From contig NZ_JAFHKK010000019.1 of the NCBI RefSeq assembly GCF_016937535.1, forward strand, positions 1-53,378: a DNA stretch of 53,378 nucleotides. The letters run 5' to 3'. Source of the stretch: Sulfurospirillum tamanense (lineage in GTDB: Bacteria; Campylobacterota; Campylobacteria; Campylobacterales; Campylobacteraceae). The notes beneath the pieces were generated by a model. It had not been told where the DNA came from, did not search any database, and worked only from the letters and a program-made list of their open reading frames with translations. This document shows, one piece after another, positions 25,047 through 33,286 of the stretch (its first letter is position 1; each line of letters begins with the position of its first letter). Made by a program: the position numbers and the translations under genes.

Positions 25047-25629
25047 CAGGTTCTCCTAGCCACAGAGTAAGTTCTCTCACCCAAGCCTCAAAGGCACGGT
25101 TATAGGCCTCTAGTGCGCCCGTAGGTGTTTGGACAAGCACAGGGATTTCAATGCGAAACACCCGATGGGCAACCGAAGTATTCTCTGCAACGTCCACCAC
25201 CCGCGTCCTTACATGTAAGCGCACCACAGACGTGCTATCTTGCAACAAATACTGCTCAAAGGCGGACACACTGTTTTCCAACACACGCTGTGGGCGCACC
25301 TTGCTTGTAGTGCTTGTAACATCTTCGAACATTTCGCTTTGGGCTAATGCTAGCACTACTAGGTGTTGCATTTGCCTAGAAAGCGGTTTTTCCCACTGGT
25401 GGTGAGCATAGGCACGGCGCAATCCTTCTGGGGTTTGGTACACAAGCTTAGTAGAGTCTACATTACCCGCCACGGGGCGCACTTGCAAAACATACGAAAA
25501 ACGCTGCGCAAACACAGGCATTAGTCCAACTTCCCCGAGGCGAAATTGTGCCATAGGCTGCGAAAGGGTGGGTTTTACTGTACAGCCCATCATCACAAGG
25601 GCAGTACTCAACAGAACAATCCAACGCAT
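25036..25629 (-). CDS. ABC-transport auxiliary lipoprotein (PqiC/MlaD-associated type)
   Basis: 197 residues from ATG 25629 (GTG 25635 is possible but AGGAG fits the ATG). The lipobox LVMMGC places the acylated Cys at about 16, so it is a lipoprotein of the inner or outer membrane. The middle and C-terminal parts (PVAGNVDSTKLVYQTPEG, LHVRTRVVD) match the PqiC/YmbA-like auxiliary component of MCE transporters. It lies two bases after the MlaD-type gene. It would bridge the MCE ring to the outer membrane. It has an element at 25209 read as LHV. Confidence 0.83.
   Translation of the reverse strand: MRWIVLLSTALVMMGCTVKPTLSQPMAQFRLGEVGLMPVFAQRFSYVLQVRPVAGNVDSTKLVYQTPEGLRRAYAHHQWEKPLSRQMQHLVVLALAQSEMFEDVTSTTSKVRPQRVLENSVSAFEQYLLQDSTSVVRLHVRTRVVDVAENTSVAHRVFRIEIPVLVQTPTGALEAYNRAFEAWVRELTLWLGEPDAS
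25209..25218. repeat. TTACATGTAA element (in lipoprotein gene, LHV frame)
   Basis: Exact copy read RLHVRT. Confidence 0.9.
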
Positions 25630-25631
25630 AC

Positions 25632-26624
25632 TCACTCTCCTGGTCCTAAGGGTTTGGGGGTAGAACGGTATAAGATATCTGAGGGGCTCTCCTCAAGGCG
25701 CTGTGCCAATTGGCGCAACTGCGTCATAAGTATCTCAAGCTCATACAAAGTGTGCTGGGCTGGCATCAACGCATCCTCAGCAATACGCGCCACATCAAAC
25801 ATCCCCTCATCTACTTTTTGGTCAATTTTTTGCATCACCCCTTGTACGCTTTGGGCTGAGGTTTTTACCTTATCCATCATCGCGACCCCTTGGTGCTCAA
25901 CCACTTGCGAGAGAGCTTCTGCTGCTACTTTAACGCTCTTAGCCGCATCAATAACCTCCTCTTCAAGCACTACACCTTGACGAATCAGTGTCCCCAAATG
26001 CTCACGTTCTTTGGCTACTTCTTGGGCAATAAGTGCTAGTGACTGAGTGGTTTTAGCACTGTTTTCTAGTAAAACTTGAATGTGGTGTATGTTGGTCTCA
26101 TCCAGCAGAAGATGGGTTTTTTCTGCCACGCCTGTAGCGTGCTCTAAAATCCTTTCTACTTTTTCCATGGCATGGCTAAACGACTGGTCTACCCGTGAGA
26201 AGAGTGAGGGTTTTGTGAGAATGATTCCCATGGATTTTTCCTCATAGCTTGTTGCCAAAATTGGTGCATCACGGGTGCCTCCTTCTAATTGCAAATAGCT
26301 AAGTCCCGTAATTCCTTGGGGCTCAATGAGCGCATAAGTGTCTGTTTTAATAGGGGTATCGGATTTAATTTTGATGATAATACTCACTTCTTCGCTATTT
26401 TGAGGGTTAATAAATAACCGCTCCACCTCACCCACATTCACACCCCGAAGTTTCACAGGTGCTTTGTCGTTAAGCCCAGCAACAGATTCGGTTGTATTGA
26501 CTTTATAATAATCATACACGTCATTTTGGGCATATTTCCCTTGCCATAAGATAAACCACACCCCAGCAATCCCTACCCCAAAAACAAACAAACCCAACAG
26601 CAAATAGCGTACACGGTGTTCCAT
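25632..26624 (-). CDS. mlaD: MlaD-type MCE protein of a lipid transport system
   Basis: 330 residues. One N-terminal membrane helix (about 7-27, YLLLGLFVFGVGIAGVWFI) anchors it in the inner membrane. The MCE domain follows (about 38-115): APVKLRGVNVGEVERLFI and YALIEPQGITGLSYLQLEGG. The remaining 200 residues form a long helical and coiled-coil region, longer than in E. coli MlaD (about 180 residues in total), as in MCE proteins that form tunnels. It binds phospholipid in the periplasm, with MlaF and MlaE. GGAG precedes the ATG. Confidence 0.9.
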   Translation of the reverse strand: MEHRVRYLLLGLFVFGVGIAGVWFILWQGKYAQNDVYDYYKVNTTESVAGLNDKAPVKLRGVNVGEVERLFINPQNSEEVSIIIKIKSDTPIKTDTYALIEPQGITGLSYLQLEGGTRDAPILATSYEEKSMGIILTKPSLFSRVDQSFSHAMEKVERILEHATGVAEKTHLLLDETNIHHIQVLLENSAKTTQSLALIAQEVAKEREHLGTLIRQGVVLEEEVIDAAKSVKVAAEALSQVVEHQGVAMMDKVKTSAQSVQGVMQKIDQKVDEGMFDVARIAEDALMPAQHTLYELEILMTQLRQLAQRLEESPSDILYRSTPKPLGPGE

Positions 26625-26626
26625 TA

Positions 26627-27349
26627 TTACTCCATAAAGCGTTTCATCAACTCAGAGTGCGTACCCATAAGCTCGGTATACGACCCTTGTGCTTGCACTT
26701 TTCCCTCACCCAAAATCACAAACCTGTCTAACACATCCCTAATGGTATCTTTATCGTGGGTTACCATCACAATCGTTATCCCCAAAAGCTCTCGAAGTTC
26801 CAATATGAGCGTATCAAATCCCCTTGCACTTGCAGGGTCTAATCCCGAAGTTGGCTCATCTAAAAAGAGAAGTTTTGGGTCTAGTGCCAATGCACGTGCA
26901 AGCCCTGCGCGTTTTTTCATCCCACCGCTAAGTTCTGAGGGCCACAAAGATGCGGCATGTTCGGGCAGACCAACCATTTTAAGCTTCATCCGCGCCATCT
27001 CTTCAATGAACCCACGGGGAAGCGCGGTGTATTCTTGTAAAGGAATCATCACGTTTTCCAACACCGTCAATGAACTAAACAAGGCGCCAAATTGAAACAA
27101 CACGCCCCACTGAAGACGCAAAGCCTGTTTGGCTGCTTCATCCAATGTTGCCAAGGAGCACCCAAGCACTTCAATGCGACCACTTCTGGGCTGATTGAGC
27201 AAAATCATTTCTCGCATCAATACGGTTTTTCCGCTACCACTTCCCCCCAGGAGTCCAAAAATCTCTCCTTTGTTTACATGTAAGCTTACACCGTTGTGCA
27301 CCACGTGGCTCCCAAAGGCCGTGACCACATTATCAACAACGACCATCAT
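26627..27349 (-). CDS. mlaF: MlaF-type ABC transporter ATP-binding protein
   Basis: 240 residues. Walker A is GGSGSGKT, signature LSGGMKKRAGLARA (the GGMKKR form is diagnostic for the MlaF group), Walker B KLLFLDEPTSGLDP, and switch His in VTHDKD. It powers lipid movement by the MlaE permease. Its start overlaps the mlaE stop as ATGA, and the mlaD start follows two bases after its stop. It contains a TTACATGTAA at 27274 read as LHV. Confidence 0.93.
   Translation of the reverse strand: MMVVVDNVVTAFGSHVVHNGVSLHVNKGEIFGLLGGSGSGKTVLMREMILLNQPRSGRIEVLGCSLATLDEAAKQALRLQWGVLFQFGALFSSLTVLENVMIPLQEYTALPRGFIEEMARMKLKMVGLPEHAASLWPSELSGGMKKRAGLARALALDPKLLFLDEPTSGLDPASARGFDTLILELRELLGITIVMVTHDKDTIRDVLDRFVILGEGKVQAQGSYTELMGTHSELMKRFME
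27274..27283. repeat. TTACATGTAA element (in mlaF, LHV frame)
   Basis: Exact copy read SLHVNK, shortly before Walker A. Confidence 0.9.
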
Positions 27350-28464
27350 ATCCCAAGCTCCGTTAAAAGAACCGAAAATAAAGCATTAAAGGCGATGACC
27401 CAAAAAATAGCGTTAACGACACTAATAGTCGTGTATTTACCCACGCTTTCAGTAGAAGAGCTAATCTGAAACCCACGATAACACCCAATGAGTGCAATAA
27501 TAATACCAAAAATAGGAGCCTTAACCAGACCAATTACAATGTGCTTAAGCGCGACAGTCTCTTGGAAGCGGTCTATAAACTCCACAAAACTTATTCCTAA
27601 CTCTCCTCGCGCTACCAACATTCCCCCAAAAATAGCCACCCCATCACCCAGTAGCACTAAAAGAGGCATCGCCACCACCAGCGCCACCACACGCGGCAAG
27701 ACCAAAAATTCCCACGGCCCAAAACCCATGGTCTTCATGGCATCCACCTCATCGGTGATTTTCATGACCCCAATTTGCGCCGCAAAGGCCGAAGCGCTCC
27801 GCCCTGCGATGACAATAGCAACTATCATAGGCGCAAGCTCCCGCGTAGCCGCAATTCCAACCATCTCCACGATGAAAATATTGGCCCCAAATTTTTCCAA
27901 CTGCACCGCGCCTTGGTAGGCAATCACCACACCAATAAGTAATGCGGTAATGATGATGATGGGAAGGGCGTTTAGACCGCTTTGTTCCAAATGGTACAAG
28001 GTTGCACGAAACCGTATCTTGTGAGGCCTTGTAAGGGTTTTAAGTAAAGCGTACATCGCGCCCCCCGCAAAGGACACAAACGACAAAAAAGCGCGCCATA
28101 ACGCTTCGGTTTGTTTTCCTAAAACCACAAACCCTTCACTAAAGCCAAAAGAGGGAGGGGTTGTTTTGAGGGAATGGCGGGAGTGGATTTGGCACAGGGA
28201 AATTAATTTTTCCATTTTTTTTGGGATTCCCACCTTTTCAACACTCACGCCTCTTACTTCAAGCTCTTTTTTTATACGAAGCCACGCCAATGCTCCAGCT
28301 GTATCCATAGACAAAACTTGCGAAAAATCAAAAACCGCTTTTTGCTTAACCTCTCCCCACGCTTTAGCCCCAAGCACTGAGCTCACAAAGGCATGCGTCC
28401 ACTCTCCTTGACACACAATGCGACAACAAGAAGGTGTGACATCTAGCACAAAAAGCTTTTGCAT
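27346..28464 (-). CDS. mlaE: MlaE-type permease with N-terminal STAS domain
   Basis: 372 residues. An N-terminal STAS-like domain (about 1-95, with VFDFSQVLSMDTAGALAW) corresponds to a fused MlaB, explaining the lack of a separate mlaB. The membrane domain (about 150-372, five helices) has the MlaE hallmarks GVVIAYQGAVQLEKFGA, VGIAATRELAPM, AGRSASAFAAQIG and MKTMGFGPWEFLVLPR. It moves phospholipid across or out of the inner membrane. It is first of nine tightly packed genes. A 7-base inverted repeat (28479-28485 / 28507-28513) lies in the upstream region. Confidence 0.93.
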   Translation of the reverse strand: MQKLFVLDVTPSCCRIVCQGEWTHAFVSSVLGAKAWGEVKQKAVFDFSQVLSMDTAGALAWLRIKKELEVRGVSVEKVGIPKKMEKLISLCQIHSRHSLKTTPPSFGFSEGFVVLGKQTEALWRAFLSFVSFAGGAMYALLKTLTRPHKIRFRATLYHLEQSGLNALPIIIITALLIGVVIAYQGAVQLEKFGANIFIVEMVGIAATRELAPMIVAIVIAGRSASAFAAQIGVMKITDEVDAMKTMGFGPWEFLVLPRVVALVVAMPLLVLLGDGVAIFGGMLVARGELGISFVEFIDRFQETVALKHIVIGLVKAPIFGIIIALIGCYRGFQISSSTESVGKYTTISVVNAIFWVIAFNALFSVLLTELGI

Positions 28465-28585
28465 AGGCCCTCTTTTTTGGGATTTGAAAGTATTTTAGCA
28501 TATTTTAAATCCCCTCATACTATGATGCGAAATGTACAGAGGTGCTTTTTTGAACTGGGGTAATTTTACACAAAAAGGACACATT
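28465..28585. promoter_or_regulatory. Divergent promoter region mlaE / msrA with inverted repeat
   Basis: GGGATTT (28479-28485) and AAATCCC (28507-28513) are perfect inverted arms separated by 21 AT-rich bases. Within the spacer, TAAAAT on the minus strand could be the mlaE -10. No small ORF is visible. Confidence 0.35.
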
Positions 28586-29113
28586 ATGGACCACGACACT
28601 ATCGTCCTTGGAGGCGGTTGTTTTTGGTGCTTAGAAGCAGTTTATGAAGAAGTCATAGGTGTTCGTGAAGCCCTCAGTGGCTACATGGGTGGCACCCAAG
28701 AAGAGGCCACTTACACCCAAGTGTGTACAGGCCAAACGGGACACGCAGAAGTGGTGCACCTCTCTTTTAATCCTAAAGTTGTTTCTCTTGAGAAACTTTT
28801 GGCTATTTTTTGGAATATTCACGATCCCACCACGCCAAACCAACAAGGTCATGATAAAGGTCCGCAGTACCGCTCTGTTATATTTTACTCCAATGACGCC
28901 CAGTTCCAATGTGCCCAACACGCCAAAGCTGAAGCCCAAAAAAGATTTAGTGCGCCCATTGTTACCCAAATTGTTCCTGCTTCTATTTTTTACGAGGCCG
29001 AAGCGTACCATCGGCACTATTTTAAAAACAATCCTGAAGCAGGATATTGCCAAGCAGTTGTTGCTCCAAAAGTAAAAAAATTTCAGCAAACCTACCCTGA
29101 TTTACGGCGCTAA
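28586..29113 (+). CDS. msrA: Peptide methionine-S-sulfoxide reductase A
   Basis: 175 residues from ATG 28586, with AAAGGA upstream. The catalytic motif GGCFWCLEA is at about 9-17, followed by GYMGG, the TGQTGHAEVV region and IHDPTTPNQQGHDKGPQYRS split over the substrate pocket. It reduces the S-epimer of methionine sulfoxide using thioredoxin. There is no signal peptide, so it is cytoplasmic. The final bases overlap the convergent hemerythrin gene by four. MsrB is not in the window. Confidence 0.96.
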   Translation: MDHDTIVLGGGCFWCLEAVYEEVIGVREALSGYMGGTQEEATYTQVCTGQTGHAEVVHLSFNPKVVSLEKLLAIFWNIHDPTTPNQQGHDKGPQYRSVIFYSNDAQFQCAQHAKAEAQKRFSAPIVTQIVPASIFYEAEAYHRHYFKNNPEAGYCQAVVAPKVKKFQQTYPDLRR

Positions 29114-29556
29114 AGGTCAGTGATTTCATCTGGCGCAATGGGTTTAGCCTGCGCCTCTTCACGGCGTTTTGCCTTGCGCCATTTTTCGTACTGCATGTCA
29201 TGGACTAAAATATGCTCCATAAGCCACACCCGAACGATTTTGCGCAGGGCAGCTTGAATCTCTAAAAACGAGTGGCTTTGCTGCAAGATACCGTTCATGG
29301 CTTCGATAATATCTGCGTGCAAAGCACCGTGTTCCTCGCGATTTTCATAGCCAATCTCTTCCATGTACGCCTCTTCTTCTTTAAAGTGCTCTTTCATGTA
29401 CATGTAAAAGTTTTTCAGCAAGGTGCGTACTTTTTCTTTGGTGGCACGCTGCGGGCTAAGGGTGTATACTTCTAGAGCCAAACGAAATAACTCTTGGTGC
29501 TGGGCATCAAGAAGCGAATGGTTAACACTGTATTGGGGCTTCCATGTAGGCAACAT
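29110..29556 (-). CDS. Bacteriohemerythrin
   Basis: 148 residues. The diiron ligands of hemerythrin are all in place: H20, H57 and E61 in EHFKEEE, H76 and H80 in EEHGALH, H115 and D120 in MEHILVHD. It binds O2 reversibly. The last 20 residues are a charged tail. Campylobacterota carry many such proteins for oxygen handling or storage. It contains a one-mismatch element (gtacatgtaa, 29398-29407). It is convergent with msrA and divergent from bacterioferritin. Confidence 0.92.
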   Translation of the reverse strand: MLPTWKPQYSVNHSLLDAQHQELFRLALEVYTLSPQRATKEKVRTLLKNFYMYMKEHFKEEEAYMEEIGYENREEHGALHADIIEAMNGILQQSHSFLEIQAALRKIVRVWLMEHILVHDMQYEKWRKAKRREEAQAKPIAPDEITDL

Positions 29557-29658
29557 GCGATTCCTTTTTTTGGTGAGGTATCCTAAACTATTGTGGGTAA
29601 ATTTCGCCTTAGAGAGATTATGCTACACTTGCTCAAATATACCTCAAAGGAGATTTCT

Positions 29659-30153
29659 ATGCATAAAAAAAGTATTGAATTACTCAACGCCGCTGTGGCG
29701 GATGAGCTAAGTGCCGTACACCAGTACATGTATTTCCATTTTCACTGTGACGACCAAGGCTACAACCTGCTCTCAAGCCTCTTTAAACGCACCGCCATTG
29801 AAGAGATGATTCATGTGGAAAAGCTAGCAGACCGCATCTTGTTCTTGGGCGGGGATGTAAACATGGAGCCCCAAGACCCTGTAAAACGCGTTAAAGACGT
29901 TAAAGAGATGCTTGAAATGGCATGTAGCATGGAAGAAGCAAGCGCTAAAGACTACAATAAAATGGCCTTAGAGTGCTCTGCCAATGCTGACTCGGTATCT
30001 AAAAAGATTTTTGAAGAACTCGTAGCAGACGAAGAGCGCCACTATGACGCTTATGACCGTGAGCTTGACAATCTTAAACGTTTTGGCGACAAATACCTTG
30101 CCCTTCAATCCATGGGTGGTGGTGCCGAAGCTCCTACAGGTCGCCCACAATAA
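29659..30153 (+). CDS. bfr: Bacterioferritin / ferritin-like iron storage protein
   Basis: 164 residues from ATG 29659, with AAAGGAG upstream; the longer open frame to 29593 has no support. The ferroxidase ligands match Bfr: E16, E49 and H52 in EEMIH, a Glu near 92-93, E125 and H128 in DEERH. M50 corresponds to the heme-binding Met of bacterioferritins. It oxidises and stores iron in the cytoplasm. A -10-like TATGCT is at 29619-29624. A 28-base perfect palindrome follows the stop. Confidence 0.9.
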   Translation: MHKKSIELLNAAVADELSAVHQYMYFHFHCDDQGYNLLSSLFKRTAIEEMIHVEKLADRILFLGGDVNMEPQDPVKRVKDVKEMLEMACSMEEASAKDYNKMALECSANADSVSKKIFEELVADEERHYDAYDRELDNLKRFGDKYLALQSMGGGAEAPTGRPQ

Positions 30154-30158
30154 GCCTC

Positions 30159-30186
30159 TTGGGTGCTTTACATGTAAAGCACCCAA
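30159..30186 (+). terminator. 28-base perfect palindrome after bacterioferritin
   Basis: TTGGGTGCTTTA-CATG-TAAAGCACCCAA is self-complementary over its whole length and contains an exact TTACATGTAA (30168-30177) at its centre. As RNA it would fold into a 12-base-pair stem with a CATG loop just after the bfr stop. An A-run rather than a T-run follows on the plus strand, so for bfr it is more likely a 3'-end stabiliser or Rho-type site than a classical terminator. Read from the minus strand it has no role near the tRNA cluster beyond possible termination. Confidence 0.6.
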
Positions 30187-30262
30187 AAAAGACTCGAACA
30201 CAAATGTAACATAAAAAAGATTGGTTATAAAAAGAAGTTTTGTGGTCACCTTTTAAAAAAGG

Positions 30263-30347
30263 TGGTGCGGATGAGAGGACTCGAACCTCCACACCGTCAG
30301 GCACCAGATCCTAAGTCTGGCGTGTCTACCAATTTCACCACATCCGC
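30263..30347 (-). tRNA. tRNA-Leu (anticodon TAG)
   Basis: Read on the minus strand: acceptor stem GCGGATG/CATCCGC, anticodon loop CTTAGGA with TAG, long variable arm as in type II tRNAs, T-loop GGTTCGAGTCC, discriminator A and encoded CCA. It is last in a five-tRNA cluster. Confidence 0.96.
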
Positions 30348-30369
30348 ATAGTAAAGAAGAACATTTCAG

Positions 30370-30446
30370 TGGTACGCCCGTCAGGATTCGAACCTGAGAC
30401 CTACGGCTTAGAAGGCCGTTGCTCTATCCAACTGAGCTACGAGCGC
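30370..30446 (-). tRNA. tRNA-Arg (anticodon TCT)
   Basis: Minus strand: anticodon stem ACGGC/GCCGT with loop CTTCTAA (TCT), D-arm AGCTCAGTTGGATAGAGC, T-loop GGTTCGAATCC, encoded CCA. It reads AGA/AGG codons. Confidence 0.96.
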
Positions 30447-30470
30447 ATCTCTTAACTGAACTGTAAATAA

Positions 30471-30547
30471 TGGTGCGCCCGATAGGAGTCGAACCTATAA
30501 CCTACAGATCCGAAGTCTGTTGCTCTATCCAATTGAGCTACGAACGC
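30471..30547 (-). tRNA. tRNA-Arg (anticodon TCG)
   Basis: Minus strand: anticodon stem ACAGA/TCTGT with loop CTTCGGA (TCG), D-arm AGCTCAATTGGATAGAGC, T-loop GGTTCGACTCC, encoded CCA. It reads CGA/CGG codons. Confidence 0.96.
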
Positions 30548-30566
30548 AAACGCGCTTTAGAAAAAA

Positions 30567-30644
30567 TGGGGTGAGTGATGGGAATCGAACCCACGGCCCT
30601 CAGAACCACAACCTGATGCTCTAACCGACTGAGCTACACCCACC
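30567..30644 (-). tRNA. tRNA-His (anticodon GTG)
   Basis: Minus strand: loop TTGTGGT with GTG, T-loop GGTTCGATTCC, encoded CCA. The discriminator is C, opposite an encoded G at position -1 (30644), both identity elements of tRNA-His. Confidence 0.96.
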
Positions 30645-30665
30645 ATCTCAAAAAGCCTTAATCAG

Positions 30666-30743
30666 TGGTCGGGGTGAAAGGATTCGAACCTTCGGCCCCT
30701 TGGTCCCAAACCAAGTGCGCTAACCAGGCTGCGCTACACCCCG
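30666..30743 (-). tRNA. tRNA-Pro (anticodon TGG)
   Basis: Minus strand: acceptor CGGGGTG/CACCCCG, anticodon stem CTTGG/CCAAG with loop TTTGGGA (TGG), T-loop GGTTCGAATCC, encoded CCA. It is first of the cluster, just downstream of the promoter at 30785-30813. Confidence 0.96.
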
Positions 30744-30784
30744 AAATTTCGGGTAACATTTCCCACAGACGTTTTGAGGACGTA

Positions 30785-30813
30785 ATTTTAGACAAATTTA
30801 CTTTTTTTGTCAA
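30785..30813 (-). promoter_or_regulatory. Promoter of the tRNA cluster
   Basis: On the minus strand, TTGACA (30808-30813), a 17-base spacer and TAAAAT (30785-30790) make a near-consensus vegetative promoter about 40 bases before tRNA-Pro. This is stronger than other promoters here, as expected for stable RNA. Confidence 0.85.
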
Positions 30814-30919
30814 GGAAAATTTGTTCTTTTTGGGCTCTGACGATAATAATATTTCTTTTTAATAGTTATTGCGCCAAAAGTAGAGATTTTTTTGACGAAT
30901 TAACTTTTTTGATTAAGAA

Positions 30920-30951
30920 TTTACGCTCAGTTTACGCAGCTAGTCTACTAT
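30920..30951 (+). promoter_or_regulatory. psrA promoter: TTTACGC direct repeats (11-bp spacing) and -10
   Basis: TTTACGC at 30920-30926 and 30931-30937 are exactly 11 bp apart. The second, extended as TTTACGCAG, is followed after six bases by TACTAT (30946-30951), a -10-like box 32 bases before the psrA ATG. No good -35 accompanies that -10, as expected for an activator-dependent promoter. A separate weaker pair, TTGACG (30892-30897) and TAAGAA (30914-30919), lies just upstream. Confidence 0.6.
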
Positions 30952-30983
30952 GCGCTCATCATATCTTAGAAAAAGGATGAAAA

Positions 30984-33272
30984 ATGACTCAAACGCTTAG
31001 TAGAAGAAGCTTTTTAAAGCTCTCTTCCGGAGCAGCGGCTGCGGTTGGTCTTTCGACCATTCCAGGGACGCTAGGCGCATTAGGCAACAAGCCACAGGCG
31101 ATTTCTGGTAGCGCCAAATTTGTTCCTAGTGTATGTGAAATGTGTACGAGCTCCTGTACTATTGAAGCTCGTGTAGAAGACGGTAAAGGCGTCTTTATTC
31201 GCGGTAACCCTAACGACAAAGGTCGCGGCGGAAGAGTGTGTGCAAGAGGGGGCTCTGGCTTTAACCAAATGTACGATCCAAACCGCTTGATTAAACCTAT
31301 CATGCGCACGGGTGAGCGAGGCGAAGGAAAGTGGAAGGAAGTCAGTTGGGACGAAGCTTACACTTTTATTGCCAAAAAAATGGACGAAATAAAGCAAAAG
31401 CATGGTGCGCACACTATGGCATTTACAGCGCGCAGTGGATGGAATAAAGTATGGTTTCACCATCTTGCACAAGCGTATGGTTCGCCCAATATCTTTGGTC
31501 ACGAAGCTACTTGTCCTCTCTCTTATGGTATGTCAGGAAAAGATGTATACGGTAGCAGTATCGGACGCGATTTTGCCAAAGCAAAATACATCATCAATAT
31601 GGGGCACAATGTTTTTGAGGGCATTGTTATCTCCTATGCACGCCAATACATGAGCGCATTGCAAAATGGTGCCAAAGTTGTTACTTTTGAACCACGCCTT
31701 TCTGTTATGGCTTCCAAAGCAGGCGAATGGCATCCGATTAAACCAGGGCATGATTACCCGTTTGTACTGGCTTTCTTAAATGTTCTTATTAATGAAAACC
31801 TTTACGATAAAAAATTCGTTGAGAAAAACTGCGAAGGATTTGAAGAGCTTAAAGCCTCTGTAGCCGAATACACTCCAGAAAAAATGGCCCCAGAGTGCGA
31901 CATTCCAGCAGATACCATCCGCCGTGTTGCACGCGAATTTGCTGCAGCGGCCCCTAAAGCTATCTTTGATTATGGTCACCGCGTTACCCTTTCATCCCAA
32001 GAGCTTGAACTACGCCGTGCCATCATGATGTGTAATGCCCTTGTAGGTGCCGTAGAAAAAGATGGTGGCTACTATTTGCCAAAAAATGCAAAACTTTACA
32101 ACTCTTTCATGGGTGAAGAGGACGCTAAAGCTCCAGGGCTTAAAAAACCAAAAACCCCTGCATACCCTAAAGTAGAAGTGCCACGCATTGACCGCATCGG
32201 AGAAGAAGATTGTGAATTTTTCCTAGCTAGCAAAGGCCAAGGCATTACAACACTCGTGCCAAAAGCTGCACTTAATGAGCTTCCAGGCGTGCCTTACAAA
32301 ATTCACGGTTGGTTTATTGCACGTAACAATCCTGTAATGACCTATTCTAATACAGAAACAGTCATCAATGGCATGAAAGAGATGGATCTTGTTGTTGTTG
32401 TGGATTATCAAGTTTCAGATACTGCTTGGTATGCTGATATTGTACTACCAGACACAACGTATCTTGAGCGTGATCAAGAGCTTACTGCTGGTGGGGGCAA
32501 GAATCCAAGCTACAGCATTGGACGTCAAAAAGTGGTTGATCCTATCGGTGATTCGCGTCCGGGCTGGAGAATCGCTAAAGAATTGGCTTCGAAAATGGGT
32601 CTTGATGAATATTTCCCATGGAAAGATGTTGAGGATTACCGCTTGCAACAAGTGGGTGGTGATGTCAGCCTTTTAGCAGAACTTAAACTCAAAGGTTTAA
32701 AAGGCTACGGGGTGCCTCTCATGCTTCAAGAGAAAGCCAGTGTAGCTAAATTTGTAAAGCAATTCCCAGGTGCTGCCGCAAATGTTAACGAAGATGGCGT
32801 GTTTGATTTGCCAAAGAAAATTCAACTGTTTAGCCCTAAGCTTGAAAAAGTTTCTGGAACAGGTGGCTTAAAATACAACCCATTTAAGTATAAAGAAGCA
32901 GATGAGCTCTATTTTGTTAACGGAAAATCTGCAGTACGCACCAATGGTGCTGGCGCCAATAACGAATGGCTTAACAACCTTCAAACTGATGGCGGCGCGT
33001 GGATTCATCCAAATACAGCCAAGAAACTAGGTATTAAAAACGGCGATACCGTTGAAGTATACAACAAGTATGCCACTGAGCGCGGCACAGCGGTTGTTAC
33101 AGAAGGAATTCGTGAAGATACTATCTTTGCTTATATGGGCTTTGGACACATTAGTAAAAAATTACGCTACCACGGCAATGGGATTAATAGCAATGCGCTA
33201 TACCCATCATTCACTGGACAAAACTCCGGTATGGATTTGCATGTTGTTGGCGTTAAAATTAGAAAAGTATAA
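30984..33272 (+). CDS. psrA: Polysulfide/thiosulfate reductase catalytic subunit, molybdopterin oxidoreductase
   Basis: 762 residues. A TAT signal RRSFLKLSS (7-15) exports the folded enzyme to the periplasm. Cysteines 51, 54, 58 and 86 (CEMCTSSC and RVCARGG) bind a [4Fe-4S] cluster. [10 protein letters not shown] supplies the Cys that coordinates molybdenum in PsrA/PhsA enzymes. The remaining bis-MGD binding regions follow, with a C-terminal domain including DTVEVYNKY. It reduces polysulfide or thiosulfate to sulfide with electrons from PsrC through PsrB. The two substrates cannot be separated by eye; PhsA is the alternative name. AAAGGA precedes the ATG. Confidence 0.93.
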   Translation: MTQTLSRRSFLKLSSGAAAAVGLSTIPGTLGALGNKPQAISGSAKFVPSVCEMCTSSCTIEARVEDGKGVFIRGNPNDKGRGGRVCARGGSGFNQMYDPNRLIKPIMRTGERGEGKWKEVSWDEAYTFIAKKMDEIKQKHGAHTMAFTARSGWNKVWFHHLAQAYGSPNIFGHEATCPLSYGMSGKDVYGSSIGRDFAKAKYIINMGHNVFEGIVISYARQYMSALQNGAKVVTFEPRLSVMASKAGEWHPIKPGHDYPFVLAFLNVLINENLYDKKFVEKNCEGFEELKASVAEYTPEKMAPECDIPADTIRRVAREFAAAAPKAIFDYGHRVTLSSQELELRRAIMMCNALVGAVEKDGGYYLPKNAKLYNSFMGEEDAKAPGLKKPKTPAYPKVEVPRIDRIGEEDCEFFLASKGQGITTLVPKAALNELPGVPYKIHGWFIARNNPVMTYSNTETVINGMKEMDLVVVVDYQVSDTAWYADIVLPDTTYLERDQELTAGGGKNPSYSIGRQKVVDPIGDSRPGWRIAKELASKMGLDEYFPWKDVEDYRLQQVGGDVSLLAELKLKGLKGYGVPLMLQEKASVAKFVKQFPGAAANVNEDGVFDLPKKIQLFSPKLEKVSGTGGLKYNPFKYKEADELYFVNGKSAVRTNGAGANNEWLNNLQTDGGAWIHPNTAKKLGIKNGDTVEVYNKYATERGTAVVTEGIREDTIFAYMGFGHISKKLRYHGNGINSNALYPSFTGQNSGMDLHVVGVKIRKV

Positions 33273-33286
33273 GGAAGGGATCAATC

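Noticed and set aside
30665-30862. Open frame starting MVGVKGFEPSAPWSQT
   Set aside because: It is the antisense of tRNA-Pro; this peptide is a common mis-annotation over tRNA genes.
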